Positions 1 through 8,272 of a stretch of DNA of 64,000 bases are shown here, piece by piece. Position 1 is the stretch's first letter. Each line of letters begins with the position of its first letter. The position numbers and the translations under genes were made by a program. The notes beneath the pieces were generated by a model. The model searched no databases, had not been told where the DNA came from, and worked only from the letters and a program-made list of their open reading frames with translations. Origin of the DNA: Prevotella disiens JCM 6334 = ATCC 29426 (GTDB lineage: Bacteria; Bacteroidota; Bacteroidia; Bacteroidales; Bacteroidaceae); assembly GCF_000613345.1 (NCBI RefSeq), contig NZ_BAIS01000001.1:62001-126000 (forward strand), given 5' to 3'.

Positions 1-879
1 ATTTGCAATATCGGCAACCTCAGCACGAGTTGGTCGTGGGTTGTTAATCATTGTATGCAACATTTGGGTTGCGACAATTACAGGCTTGCGTTTGGCGATA
101 CATTTACGGATAATTCTGCGTTGGATACCTGGGATTTTTTCAATAGGAACCTCAATACCCAAATCGCCACGAGCAATCATAATACCATAAGAAGCATCAA
201 TAATTTCTTCAATGTTATCAACACCCTCTTGGTTTTCAATTTTTGAAATAATCTTTATATCCGAATGATGTGCATCGAGAATATCTTGTACCGCCTTAAC
301 ATCTGCGGCAGAGCGAACAAAAGAGTGGGCAATGAAGTCAATATCAAGTTCGATTGCAAGCTCAATATTCTTTTTATCCTTTTCGGTTAATGCAGGCAAA
401 TCAATGTGAGCACCAGGAACATTTACACTTTTATGCGCCCCTAACTCTCCGTCATTGGTTACCTTTGTCAATAACATAGGACCTTCACTCTCAAAGACTT
501 CCATATCCAAAGCCCCATCATCAAACAAAAGATGATTGCCAATTTTTATATCTTTTGCAATATCTTTATATGAAAGATTGACCATTTCACGAGTAGTTTC
601 CACATCTGGGCGACCAAATATTTTCACGACATCACCAGCTTTATATTTTATAGGCTCAGCTACCGCTGTTGTACGAATTTCTGGACCTTTCGTATCGATG
701 AGCAAAGCAATATGTGGCGACACTGCTCGCGTATTTTTTACTACTTTTCTTATCCCCTCTTCCGTGGCGTGTGCAGTATTCATGCGCACAACATTCATTC
801 CTGAAAAAAACAGTGAGCGAAGAAAATCTACTTCACATCTAAAATCACTGATAGAACATACAATCTTAGTTTGCTTCAT
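1..879 (-). CDS. pyk: Pyruvate kinase, C-terminal part outside the window
   Basis: Glycolytic enzyme turning phosphoenolpyruvate and ADP into pyruvate and ATP. Reading leftward from ATG at 879, the frame stays open to base 1, giving 293 residues of an enzyme normally near 480. It starts [13 protein letters not shown] and carries the family landmarks [11 protein letters not shown] (phosphate/K+ site), [20 protein letters not shown] and the active-site helix [16 protein letters not shown] close to the edge. The A domain and the inserted B domain are therefore visible; the C-terminal regulatory domain is not. It lies 20 nt downstream of the two zinc-ribbon genes on the same strand with no terminator or clear promoter between, so co-transcription with them is likely. 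Identification is secure. Confidence 0.95.
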   Translation of the reverse strand, partial: MKQTKIVCSISDFRCEVDFLRSLFFSGMNVVRMNTAHATEEGIRKVVKNTRAVSPHIALLIDTKGPEIRTTAVAEPIKYKAGDVVKIFGRPDVETTREMVNLSYKDIAKDIKIGNHLLFDDGALDMEVFESEGPMLLTKVTNDGELGAHKSVNVPGAHIDLPALTEKDKKNIELAIELDIDFIAHSFVRSAADVKAVQDILDAHHSDIKIISKIENQEGVDNIEEIIDASYGIMIARGDLGIEVPIEKIPGIQRRIIRKCIAKRKPVIVATQMLHTMINNPRPTRAEVADIAN

Positions 880-899
880 TATCTTTTGCTATTAAATTT

Positions 900-1196
900 T
901 TAATTTGACATTGCCTTAAAGACAATATATAATATTGTGGACAATAGGATTATAATTCCAACAAAAATGAGAAAACCTATCACCATTTTCCTACCAAACT
1001 GATTCCCATGCACCGCTTTTTGTGGTTTCACTTTCTGCGCAGGTTCACTATTTTCAGTAGACATTAATGGCGCAGCAACGATATTTTCTTTCCCACAAAA
1101 CGGACATTGACATTTTACTGTTTTTCCGTTTTCTGCCTGAACACCAAATCGTTGCGAACAATATTTGCAGTTTATCTGAAAGTATTGTATTCCCAT
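900..1196 (-). CDS. Small zinc-ribbon, single-membrane-helix protein
   Basis: A 98-residue protein of unknown function. Its N-terminus has two CxxC pairs (CKYCSQRF near residue 10 and CPFCGKEN near residue 31) that would form a zinc ribbon. A polar linker follows, then one hydrophobic segment near residues 71-94 (VIGFLIFVGIIILLSTILYI) and a very short tail, so the ribbon should face the cytoplasm from a C-terminal membrane anchor. It lies 3 nt after the larger zinc-ribbon gene and 20 nt before pyk. The N-terminal ribbon resembles that of its neighbour (both open with a short strand, then CKxC, then CPxCG), so the pair probably arose by duplication. No enzyme motif is visible. Confidence 0.75.
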   Translation of the reverse strand: MGIQYFQINCKYCSQRFGVQAENGKTVKCQCPFCGKENIVAAPLMSTENSEPAQKVKPQKAVHGNQFGRKMVIGFLIFVGIIILLSTILYIVFKAMSN

Positions 1197-1199
1197 TTT

Positions 1200-1979
1200 T
1201 TATCTTACATTATCAATTAATAATCGTCCTCCGAATTGTTTAATTCTTATAAGGCGTTGCTCTGTTTCACCATTTTGCGATAATCTGACTTTATACCAAT
1301 CGTCCTCGTAATGAGAAACACGCAAATTGCGCAGCAACTCCTCCGAATTTTCCAAACCCGATAGTGTGCCGAAGAATCCCCACCATGCTGTTTGCTTATC
1401 CAAATCGTAGGCATTTTCATCATTACCATAGATTAATCGGCGGCAATTATCGGTTAAATATTGCTCATATTGGGTAACATCAGCGCCCGAAAGTACGGCA
1501 TTTTCATAAAACGATTTCACAAAGTTACTAACTTTTTCCCACCGTTTTTCTTGCAATTTTTCTGCTGCAACTTTCTCAGCAACTTGTTTTCTTACCTGTT
1601 CAACTGAATCTCTATGATGCTGACGTTCAAGACGTTCTGTTTCTTGAACGTTTTGTCTGTACCAATAAAAAGCCATAAATCCTAAGCCATGCAAGGCTAC
1701 AACCAGTATAATAAATAAGATTTTCAGCCCTTTTCCACGTTTCTTTTTAGGAACTTGGCGCAGTGTTTCTCCATTTTCTCGTACATGATTGTTAGCTTTT
1801 TTCTTCACGTTTTCAGGCACCGCTTCTATTATATCCCCTTTCGGCTTCACCTGTTCCTTTGGAATAAGAATAGCGAGTTTCTGCCCACAATGTGGACAAA
1901 CAGAAGCAGTCTTCAGTACATTGTCTACTGTAATTCTAAACTTCCCACCGCATTTCTTACAAGTTACTTGATAGAGCAT
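1200..1979 (-). CDS. Zinc-ribbon membrane protein with extracytoplasmic domain
   Basis: A 259-residue protein of unknown function. Residues 1-40 are a zinc ribbon (CKKCGGKF and CPHCGQKL). A basic linker (VPKKKRGKG) leads into one membrane helix near residues 86-107. A predicted coiled coil rich in E, K, Q and R follows (about 113-155), then a globular domain with several Trp residues (KQTAWWGFFG) that resembles the small alpha/beta folds often found outside the membrane in Bacteroidales. This is a one-pass protein with its ribbon inside. It has its own promoter box (TAAATTTGC at 1993-2001) and heads an apparent operon with the smaller ribbon protein and pyk. I do not recognise a named family for the C-terminal domain. 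Confidence 0.75.
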   Translation of the reverse strand: MLYQVTCKKCGGKFRITVDNVLKTASVCPHCGQKLAILIPKEQVKPKGDIIEAVPENVKKKANNHVRENGETLRQVPKKKRGKGLKILFIILVVALHGLGFMAFYWYRQNVQETERLERQHHRDSVEQVRKQVAEKVAAEKLQEKRWEKVSNFVKSFYENAVLSGADVTQYEQYLTDNCRRLIYGNDENAYDLDKQTAWWGFFGTLSGLENSEELLRNLRVSHYEDDWYKVRLSQNGETEQRLIRIKQFGGRLLIDNVR

Positions 1980-1992
1980 TCTTTATTTTTCT

Positions 1993-2001
1993 GCAAATTT
2001 A
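1993..2001 (-). promoter_or_regulatory. Bacteroidetes -7 box for the zinc-ribbon/pyk operon
   Basis: TAAATTTGC on the minus strand matches the TAnnTTTG consensus and ends 14 nt before the ATG at 1979. No clear -33 TTG is visible. It would serve the zinc-ribbon pair and probably pyk. Confidence 0.55.
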
Positions 2002-2098
2002 ATACTTTTCTTTCGTATTATGAAATTTTTTCAACAGTTAGGCAAAACAAATTACGTCATAGCATATAAATTTAATTTTACATAAATAGCGAAAAGAT

Positions 2099-2186
2099 TG
2101 TGAATAGGTGCTTTAAAAATCAAAAGAGCCGCTTTTTGTATTCAAAACAATGGGTTTTGAGTTGCAAAATAGGCTGTTTTAAAATT
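2099..2186. repeat. 22-nt-period palindromic array A, four units
   Basis: Four consecutive 22-nt units begin at 2099, 2121, 2143 and 2165. Their cores are AATAGGTGCTTTA, CAAAAGAGCCGCTTTTTG, CAAAACAATGGGTTTTG and CAAAATAGGCTGTTTTA. Each is an AAAA...TTTT imperfect palindrome followed by about five variable bases. The array lies downstream of dinB and upstream of the zinc-ribbon promoter, in no plausible reading frame. The same design recurs at six other places in the window. Confidence 0.85.
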
Positions 2187-2453
2187 CAATACTTTTTCCT
2201 GCACAATACATACGCTACTTTGTTAGAAAAATAGCTATAAAATTCATGACAACAACACATTTTGTTTTCAATAACGCTATCTAATGCGCTTGATTGCGCT
2301 ATCAAGAACGTTCCATAGCGCGACTAAAAAGAGTTTGATTAGTAATGGAAAAACATTTTCGAAAAGATATTATTTTTGTGGAAATACATATTACCCAATC
2401 CGAATAATAAAATGTATATTCTTGCAATATAAAACAATATCTGTTCCATCTTT
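2187..2453. other. AT-rich gap downstream of dinB with a CGCTAT inverted/direct repeat
   Basis: No gene is visible. CGCTAT occurs at 2275-2280 and again at 2297-2302, again 22 nt apart, and its complement ATAGCG lies at 2315-2320, so a short hairpin or a degenerate 22-nt array is possible. The rest is AT-rich sequence without features I can support. Confidence 0.4.
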
Positions 2454-3515
2454 TCACTTTGCAAAATTCAAGAATCCTTCATGCCATTTCCCTTCCATTT
2501 CGCCACTCACCGATAAGCCTATTAAACGGATTGGACGATGCTTATATTCTGTCTGTTTTAGTAAGTTTTTAGCCAATGGAAGTATATCATCTTTCGACCG
2601 CAGAATATGGTCGGTAGTAACACTTCGACTTATCTGACTTGTTGCACTCCATTTAATTTTCAGGGTGAGTGTTCTACCTTCAAATTTACTTTTACTTAAT
2701 CTTTTAACAAGTTCTATTACAATATGATACAATTCTATTAAAATTTTTATTTCACCCGTAATATCTTCCATAAAAGTTTGTTCACAACCAACAGATTTCC
2801 GTTCTCTATAAGCCTCAACAGGACGTTCGTCAATGCCACGAGAGAAATTGTAAAACACTGCGCCCATTTTTCCAAAGACTTGTGTTAAATGTGCCAACGA
2901 AACTTGACGCAATTGCTTACCTGTAAAGATTCCCATTTGATGCATTGTTTCGGCAGTTTTATGCCCCACACCCCAAAATTTTTCAATCGGGAGTTCTGCA
3001 ATAAAATTCAAAGATTTCTCTGGGTGAACGATAAATATACCATTTGGCTTTCTGTAATCAGAGGCGATTTTTGCCAAAAATTTATTATAACTTACCCCTG
3101 CCGATGCTGTCAATCCTGTTTCTGCAAAGATTTCTTCTTTAATTTTCAAAGCTACATCTTTGGCTAAGACAATATTGGCTCTATTTTCGGAAACATCTAA
3201 GAACGCTTCATCTAACGAAATGGGTTCTACCAAATCGGTGTAACGATGAAAAATTTCATGAACCTGCCTTGAAACTTTCTTATATTTTTCAAAATGTGGC
3301 GCTACAATCAACAAATTAGGACATCGTTTTAAGGCTTGCGACAAAGGCATAGCTGACCGAACTCCATACTTTCGAGCCTCGTAACTTGCCGTTGTTACAA
3401 CACTTCGTGGGTGGTCATGACAAACTACTAAAGGTTTACCTATCAAACTCTTATCATCTCTTTGCTCAACCGAAGCAAAGAAGGCGTCCATATCTATGTG
3501 AATGATTTTGCGCAA
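2454..3515 (-). CDS. dinB: DNA polymerase IV (Y-family translesion polymerase)
   Basis: Error-prone Y-family polymerase that copies past damaged template bases. The catalytic signatures are present: IHIDMDAFFASVEQRD at the N-terminus, SLDEAFLDV near residue 100 (SxDE catalytic motif), SAGVSYNKFLAKIAS, and the helix-hairpin-helix region KFWGVGHKTAETM. The C-terminal little-finger domain is complete, about 353 residues in all. I place the start at a TTG at 3515 (giving M-RKIIHIDMD, the usual N-terminus), not at the farther TTG at 3539, because that one overlaps the -7 box TATCTTTGC at 3536-3544. An initiating TTG is unusual and implies modest expression. The gene stands alone, divergent from the polysaccharide locus. 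No LexA-type palindrome is apparent. Confidence 0.93.
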   Translation of the reverse strand: MRKIIHIDMDAFFASVEQRDDKSLIGKPLVVCHDHPRSVVTTASYEARKYGVRSAMPLSQALKRCPNLLIVAPHFEKYKKVSRQVHEIFHRYTDLVEPISLDEAFLDVSENRANIVLAKDVALKIKEEIFAETGLTASAGVSYNKFLAKIASDYRKPNGIFIVHPEKSLNFIAELPIEKFWGVGHKTAETMHQMGIFTGKQLRQVSLAHLTQVFGKMGAVFYNFSRGIDERPVEAYRERKSVGCEQTFMEDITGEIKILIELYHIVIELVKRLSKSKFEGRTLTLKIKWSATSQISRSVTTDHILRSKDDILPLAKNLLKQTEYKHRPIRLIGLSVSGEMEGKWHEGFLNFAK

Positions 3516-3535
3516 AATAAGATTAATTTTCTCTT

Positions 3536-3544
3536 GCAAAGATA
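3536..3544 (-). promoter_or_regulatory. -7 box of dinB
   Basis: TATCTTTGC on the minus strand fits TAnnTTTGC. It overlaps the farthest upstream TTG of the frame, which is why the start is placed at 3515. It is divergent from the + strand box at 3578. Confidence 0.6.
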
Positions 3545-3577
3545 AACAAAATCACAATTATTTAAGAAAAAAAGCAT

Positions 3578-3586
3578 TACCTTTGC
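3578..3586 (+). promoter_or_regulatory. -7 box of the polysaccharide locus
   Basis: TACCTTTGC fits the Bacteroidetes consensus and lies 104 nt before the first gene of the polysaccharide locus, predicting a leader of roughly 100 nt that contains a possible short reading frame at 3602-3667. Confidence 0.6.
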
Positions 3587-3601
3587 AACAAATTTGACAA
3601 A

Positions 3602-3667
3602 ATGGAGTTATTAAAGAAGTTAATAGTTGAAAATCTATGTACTGTTCAGCAAAGTTCCACAAAGTAG
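3602..3667 (+). other. Possible 21-codon leader reading frame
   Basis: Between the -7 box and the first polysaccharide gene lies ATG...TAG encoding MELLKKLIVENLCTVQQSST plus K. It is the first ATG of the predicted transcript. It could be a leader peptide or chance; no ribosome-binding signal or stem-loop supports it strongly. Confidence 0.25.
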
Positions 3668-3689
3668 AGCTTTAAAAAACTCCTAAACA

Positions 3690-4337
3690 ATGATGATTAC
3701 AACATACGAACAAGCAATGAGTGCGACTGAACATCATGATGCCATGGGCGAAATACAAAAGTGGCTGAAGCGAGCCATTGATTTCACCACGGCAGCTATT
3801 GGATTAGTGCTGCTTTCACCCATATTTGCTATCATTTTATTGCTCATGAAGAAGCAGGGAAATGGTTCAATTTTCTTTCGTCAAGAGAGGATAGGCTACC
3901 AAGGACGCCCATTCATTATTCTCAAATTCCGCACAATGAGTAGTGTTGTAGAAGAAGAAGGTCCCCAATTAGTAGCGAAGCCAAATGGCTGTAACTCAAC
4001 CAAATTAGAGCGATTCTTAAGAAATCATCACTTAGATGAATTGCCCCAACTATGGAACGTATTGAAAGGTGATATGTCGTTGGTGGGACCAAGACCAGAA
4101 CGAAAATACTTCATTGACAAAATCATGGAGCATACCGACCTCTACCCTATTCTCTACCAAATGCGTCCAGGGCTTACATCAGAGGCAACACTTTACAATG
4201 GATACACTGACACAATGGAAAAAATGTTGCGTCGTCTCAATATGGACATCGCATACTTAGATAAACGTTCGCTTTGGCTTGACTTCAAAATCGTAACGAA
4301 AACTTTTATTAATATTATAACGGGAAAGAAATTTTAA
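3690..4337 (+). CDS. Undecaprenyl-phosphate sugar-1-phosphate transferase (PHPT type)
   Basis: Initiates assembly of a polysaccharide repeat by moving a hexose-1-phosphate from a UDP-sugar to undecaprenyl phosphate. The 215 residues form the catalytic core of the WcaJ/PglC/WbaP class without the N-terminal membrane bundle of the long forms. Visible: one hydrophobic re-entrant helix near residues 31-53, FFRQERIGYQGRPFIILKFRTM, LERFLRNHHLDELPQLWNVLKGDMSLVGPRP, and the C-terminal MRPGLTSEATLYNGYTD. The Asp-Glu pair of the catalytic dyad is in HLDELPQ. It heads a run of co-directional genes, 6 nt before the export protein. The sugar cannot be read from sequence. A second initiating transferase of the other (WecA) type sits at the far end of the locus. 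Confidence 0.9.
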   Translation: MMITTYEQAMSATEHHDAMGEIQKWLKRAIDFTTAAIGLVLLSPIFAIILLLMKKQGNGSIFFRQERIGYQGRPFIILKFRTMSSVVEEEGPQLVAKPNGCNSTKLERFLRNHHLDELPQLWNVLKGDMSLVGPRPERKYFIDKIMEHTDLYPILYQMRPGLTSEATLYNGYTDTMEKMLRRLNMDIAYLDKRSLWLDFKIVTKTFINIITGKKF

Positions 4338-4343
4338 AACAAT

Positions 4344-6971
4344 ATGAAAAGATACATTCTTTTACTCTTTGTTATGCTAAGTGCTCTAAGCGTTTATGCA
4401 CAATCGGGTATGACCGATACGCAGGTTATGGAGTTTATTGTAAAAGAGCATAACAAGGGAACATCGCAGACACAGATTGTTACAAAACTGATGCAAAACG
4501 GTGTAGACATTTCTCAAATTAGAAGAGTTAGAGATACATACGAGAAGATGAAGAAAGGCAACTCTTCATTAGGTGCTGCATCAAGCAAGGAAAGCAATAC
4601 CGAGCGAAGTAGGAAAAACAACGGACAGCAACGTCCGGGAATGAACAAAAAGAAGATTGCAAAAAAGACTATGCAAGACTACGAAGACTCGGAAAATGAA
4701 GCCAACAAATATTCAAACAAGCGATTGGATTCTGAATCTGATTACCCAAACACATACGATGAAGAAGACGGAGATTTCCTTTTAATACAAGAGGAAATGA
4801 ACGATTGGTTGCCACAAGACACTGCCACAATGTATAAGAACCTTGTGAAGCAGATGAAGAAAAAGAAGAAACAAGTTTGGGGACGCAATATTTTCAACAA
4901 CAAGAACTTGTCGTTCGAACCTAATATGAATATGGCACTCCCTGCAAACTATCGTTTGGGACCAGGCGATGCTGTGTTTATCGATATTTATGGAGCATCG
5001 CAAAAGTCGTATGAAACAACGGTTGCACCAGATGGAATTGTTACATTAGACGGTTTCGGACCTATCCAAGTGAGTGGGCTCACCGTAAAGCAAGCCAATG
5101 AAAGAATCAGGGCAAAATTAGGCAAACGATATAGCAATTCCAAGATTAGACTTTCAGTAGGACAAACCCACACCATAATGGTGAATGTGGTAGGCGAAGT
5201 AAAAGCACCAGGAACTTACACGCTATCAGCTTTCACAACCGTGTTCAATGCATTATATATGGCAGGAGGTATCACCGACCTTGGTACACTCCGTAATATT
5301 AAGGTTTACAGGCAGGGACGTCTTATCAGCACAGTCGATGTTTACGATTTCTTGAAACGTGGGAAACTAACGGGCAACGTTCGATTGGCAGACAATGACG
5401 TTATTGCCGTTGATGCCTACGAAGTACTTGTAAATGTTAGTGGCAAGGTGAAACGCCCAATGTATTATGAAATGAAGCGTAACGAAAGTCTTGGCGCACT
5501 CATCAACTATGCAGGTGGTTTTGCTGGCGATGCCTACACGAAATCTGTTCGTGTAAGAAGAAAAACAGGTCGCCAATACTCTATATATAATGTAAACGAG
5601 TTCGATATGAACCGTTTTAGACTTTCTGATGAAGACTCTATCAGCGTTGATTCTGTTATACCACGCTACGAGAATATGGTGGAAATAAAAGGAGCCGTAT
5701 TCCGTCCTGGTATGTACGAAGTAGGCGGACAGATTAACAGTGTACGTGCATTGGTAGAAGCAGCAGAAGGTCTTACAGAAGTAGCCTTCGGGCCGCACGC
5801 TGTAATGCACCGTATGAAAGCAGACCGCACACTGGAAGTAGTTTCAGTAGATGTAGAAGGCATTTTACTTGGAAAGGTTGCCGACATTCCTTTACAGAAT
5901 GAGGACGTACTGTTTGTGCCGACGCGAACCGACGTACAAGAAGAGCAGATACTAACCATTTATGGAGAAGTGCAATACCCTGGCAAGTATAAATATGCCG
6001 ATAACGAAACACTTGAAGACTTCATTTTGCAGGCAGGTGGATTAAAACAAACAGCATCTACGGTAAGAGTTGATGTTTCGAGAAGATTTGTGAATCCACA
6101 GGCAACGGCATCTGACTCTATCATTGCTCAAAGTTTCACATTCAGTTTGAAAGACGGTTTTGTCATTGATGGACAACCAGGGTTTATCCTTGCACCTTTC
6201 GACCAAGTATTTGTACGCAAGAGCCCTGGTACAACAAAACAACAGAATGTAAGCATTGAAGGTGAAGTACTGTTTGAAGGAAACTACTCGCTTACAGGTC
6301 GCAACACTCGCTTGACAGACATATTCAAAGCTGCAGGTGGTGCAACAGACTTAGCTTATATACAAGGAGCAAGATTGGAACGCAAACCTAACAAGATAGA
6401 GAAAATGCGTATGGAGGCTGTTTATAAGATGCAGATGGAACAGGAAAACAAGAGTTTCCTTGACCTTGCTGCGAAAAGTTCGAATGCAGCAGGCATTCTT
6501 CAGGCTTCACAACAAACGCAAGATTCACTGCTGAAGAAGTTTGAAATTCCAGAAAGCTACCCTGTTGGAATTGAATTAGACAAGGCATTGGCAGCACCAG
6601 GCAGCGATGCTGACCTTATTCTTCGAGAGGGCGACCGCATTATCATTCCACAATACAATGGTACTGTGAAAATCAATGGTGCAGTAATGTATCCAAACAC
6701 AGTAAGCTACCGTGAAGGTAAAAACGTAGCCTATTACATTGACCAAGCAGGTGGTTTCTCTTCTGACGCAAAGAAAAGCCGCACCTATATATTATATATG
6801 AATGGTACACTTGCAAAAGTTGGACACAATGCTAAGGTTCGACCTGGTTGCGAAATCATTGTCCCAAGCAAGTCGCGCGCTAAGATGAGCCTTGCTGAAC
6901 TCATGACCATCGGTTCAAGTACATCAAGTATGGCCGCCGTGCTGGCTACACTTGCCAACATCTTGAAATAA
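4344..6971 (+). CDS. Wza-like SLBB polysaccharide export protein
   Basis: Outer-membrane/periplasmic export protein for capsule or exopolysaccharide. It is 875 residues, much longer than E. coli Wza (about 380). A signal peptide (MKRYILLLFVMLSALSVYAQ) without a lipobox is followed by a charged linker (about 60-180), then a Poly_export domain opening with YRLGPGDAVFIDIYG near residue 205. At least six SLBB-like repeats follow, each with the pattern GxVxxPGxY...ALxxAGG (near residues 280, 365, 445, 535, 635 and 775). It ends in a hydrophobic/amphipathic stretch (SSMAAVLATLANILK) like the helix that forms the Wza outer-membrane pore. Length and repeat number match the large Bacteroidales members. 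It sits directly between the initiating transferase and the Wzz-like pair. Confidence 0.9.
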   Translation: MKRYILLLFVMLSALSVYAQSGMTDTQVMEFIVKEHNKGTSQTQIVTKLMQNGVDISQIRRVRDTYEKMKKGNSSLGAASSKESNTERSRKNNGQQRPGMNKKKIAKKTMQDYEDSENEANKYSNKRLDSESDYPNTYDEEDGDFLLIQEEMNDWLPQDTATMYKNLVKQMKKKKKQVWGRNIFNNKNLSFEPNMNMALPANYRLGPGDAVFIDIYGASQKSYETTVAPDGIVTLDGFGPIQVSGLTVKQANERIRAKLGKRYSNSKIRLSVGQTHTIMVNVVGEVKAPGTYTLSAFTTVFNALYMAGGITDLGTLRNIKVYRQGRLISTVDVYDFLKRGKLTGNVRLADNDVIAVDAYEVLVNVSGKVKRPMYYEMKRNESLGALINYAGGFAGDAYTKSVRVRRKTGRQYSIYNVNEFDMNRFRLSDEDSISVDSVIPRYENMVEIKGAVFRPGMYEVGGQINSVRALVEAAEGLTEVAFGPHAVMHRMKADRTLEVVSVDVEGILLGKVADIPLQNEDVLFVPTRTDVQEEQILTIYGEVQYPGKYKYADNETLEDFILQAGGLKQTASTVRVDVSRRFVNPQATASDSIIAQSFTFSLKDGFVIDGQPGFILAPFDQVFVRKSPGTTKQQNVSIEGEVLFEGNYSLTGRNTRLTDIFKAAGGATDLAYIQGARLERKPNKIEKMRMEAVYKMQMEQENKSFLDLAAKSSNAAGILQASQQTQDSLLKKFEIPESYPVGIELDKALAAPGSDADLILREGDRIIIPQYNGTVKINGAVMYPNTVSYREGKNVAYYIDQAGGFSSDAKKSRTYILYMNGTLAKVGHNAKVRPGCEIIVPSKSRAKMSLAELMTIGSSTSSMAAVLATLANILK

Positions 6972-7011
6972 GAAAAATAGGCGGTACAAATATTACAAGA
7001 TAAAATAGATT

Positions 7012-8271
7012 ATGCAAAAAAATATTTGGCAAATGCTAAAGTGGTTGAAAGATAAAACAACAAAAAAAGATAAAAATAATTTGTCATCATCTGATAATAA
7101 CAATGATGACAAATTAGAAAATAACGATAATATAGAAGATTCTCAAAACGAAACTGTTTGTGAAAATAAACAAGAAAAAGAGAAAGCAGAAGAATATACT
7201 GTGAGAAAGAAAAAGCACATAGAATTTGATTTATTTGGATTCTTTTTGGTTCTAAAGAAACGCTGGTGGGTAGTTGGAATCTTTACCTTAGTGTTTGGAA
7301 CTTTTGGTGTTTGGGTTGCTTTTCAAATACCTCGCATTTATAAGGCAAACATTTTATTAGCCCCTGAAACGGCTAATAATAGTATGCTTTCAAACGTTTC
7401 TTCATTAGCAGCAATGGTTGGTCTTTATAATGATGCTAACCCAACGGGCGATGCAATTTATCCAGAAATTTACCCAGAGCTAATGAGTTCAAACGACTTT
7501 TTAGTTAATCTTTTTGACATAAAAGTTACAACACTCGACAAAAAGACCCAAACAACGTATTATGACTATCTTACCAACCATCAAGAAGAAACATGGTGGG
7601 GCAAAAAAATGAAAGTCTTTTCTGATTATATCAAAAAGAATTTCATGCAAAAAAATCAAATTACTCGTGGCGATTCTGTTCATGTAAACCCATTTGAACT
7701 GACAGAGAAACAGTCTTCAATAGTCAAATCAATGAGGGAAGACATTTTATGTTCAGTTGATAAAAAAACAAATATTATCAATATTGAAATTACAGCGCAA
7801 GACCCACTCGTAGCTGCAACAATGGCTGACTCTGTGAAAAATAAATTGCAAAAATCTATTACAAAGTATAAAACATCGAAAGCGAGAAACGATTTAAAAT
7901 ACATGGAGGGACTTTTTGCAAGTGCAAAAGCTGATTACGAGAAAGCAAGAAGAAAATATGCAGCGTATTGCGATGCAAACCAAGAGGCTATATTAGAATC
8001 TATCCGTTCTGAACAAGAAAATTTAGAAAACGATATGCAGTTGAAGTATAACATTTACACGCAACTCGTACAACAATTGCAAATGGCAAGAGCAAAACTT
8101 CAAGAAAAAGTACCAGCATTTACAGTTGTTCAATCGGCTTCTGTTCCTATAAAACATAGCAATACACCAAAAATTTATATTTTAGCGGTCTTTTTATTCA
8201 TCGGTTGGATTATTTGCTCTACACTCTTAATTATAAAATATAGAAAAGAGATTCTTATTATAAGAAGTTAA
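7012..8271 (+). CDS. Wzz-like chain-length/co-polymerase protein, first of a tandem pair
   Basis: Inner-membrane polysaccharide co-polymerase thought to set glycan chain length. It has 419 residues. The first 70 or so are cytoplasmic, low in complexity and rich in K, N, D and E, which the family does not require. A membrane helix lies near 84-106 (RWWVVGIFTLVFGTFGVW), then a periplasmic alpha/beta region, a long helical/coiled-coil stretch (about 285-365), a Pro-containing PIKHSNTPK motif and a second membrane helix near 390-410. No tyrosine-kinase domain is fused or found nearby. It is paralogous to the next gene, which begins one base after its stop. From here to 17 kb the coding sequence is visibly more AT-rich than the genes before it. 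Confidence 0.85.
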   Translation: MQKNIWQMLKWLKDKTTKKDKNNLSSSDNNNDDKLENNDNIEDSQNETVCENKQEKEKAEEYTVRKKKHIEFDLFGFFLVLKKRWWVVGIFTLVFGTFGVWVAFQIPRIYKANILLAPETANNSMLSNVSSLAAMVGLYNDANPTGDAIYPEIYPELMSSNDFLVNLFDIKVTTLDKKTQTTYYDYLTNHQEETWWGKKMKVFSDYIKKNFMQKNQITRGDSVHVNPFELTEKQSSIVKSMREDILCSVDKKTNIINIEITAQDPLVAATMADSVKNKLQKSITKYKTSKARNDLKYMEGLFASAKADYEKARRKYAAYCDANQEAILESIRSEQENLENDMQLKYNIYTQLVQQLQMARAKLQEKVPAFTVVQSASVPIKHSNTPKIYILAVFLFIGWIICSTLLIIKYRKEILIIRS

Positions 8272-8272
8272 A

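Noticed and set aside
3516-3539. Longer DinB N-terminus from TTG at 3539
   Set aside because: That codon lies in the -7 box TATCTTTGC, so it would be upstream of the transcript start; the usual family N-terminus begins at the TTG at 3515.
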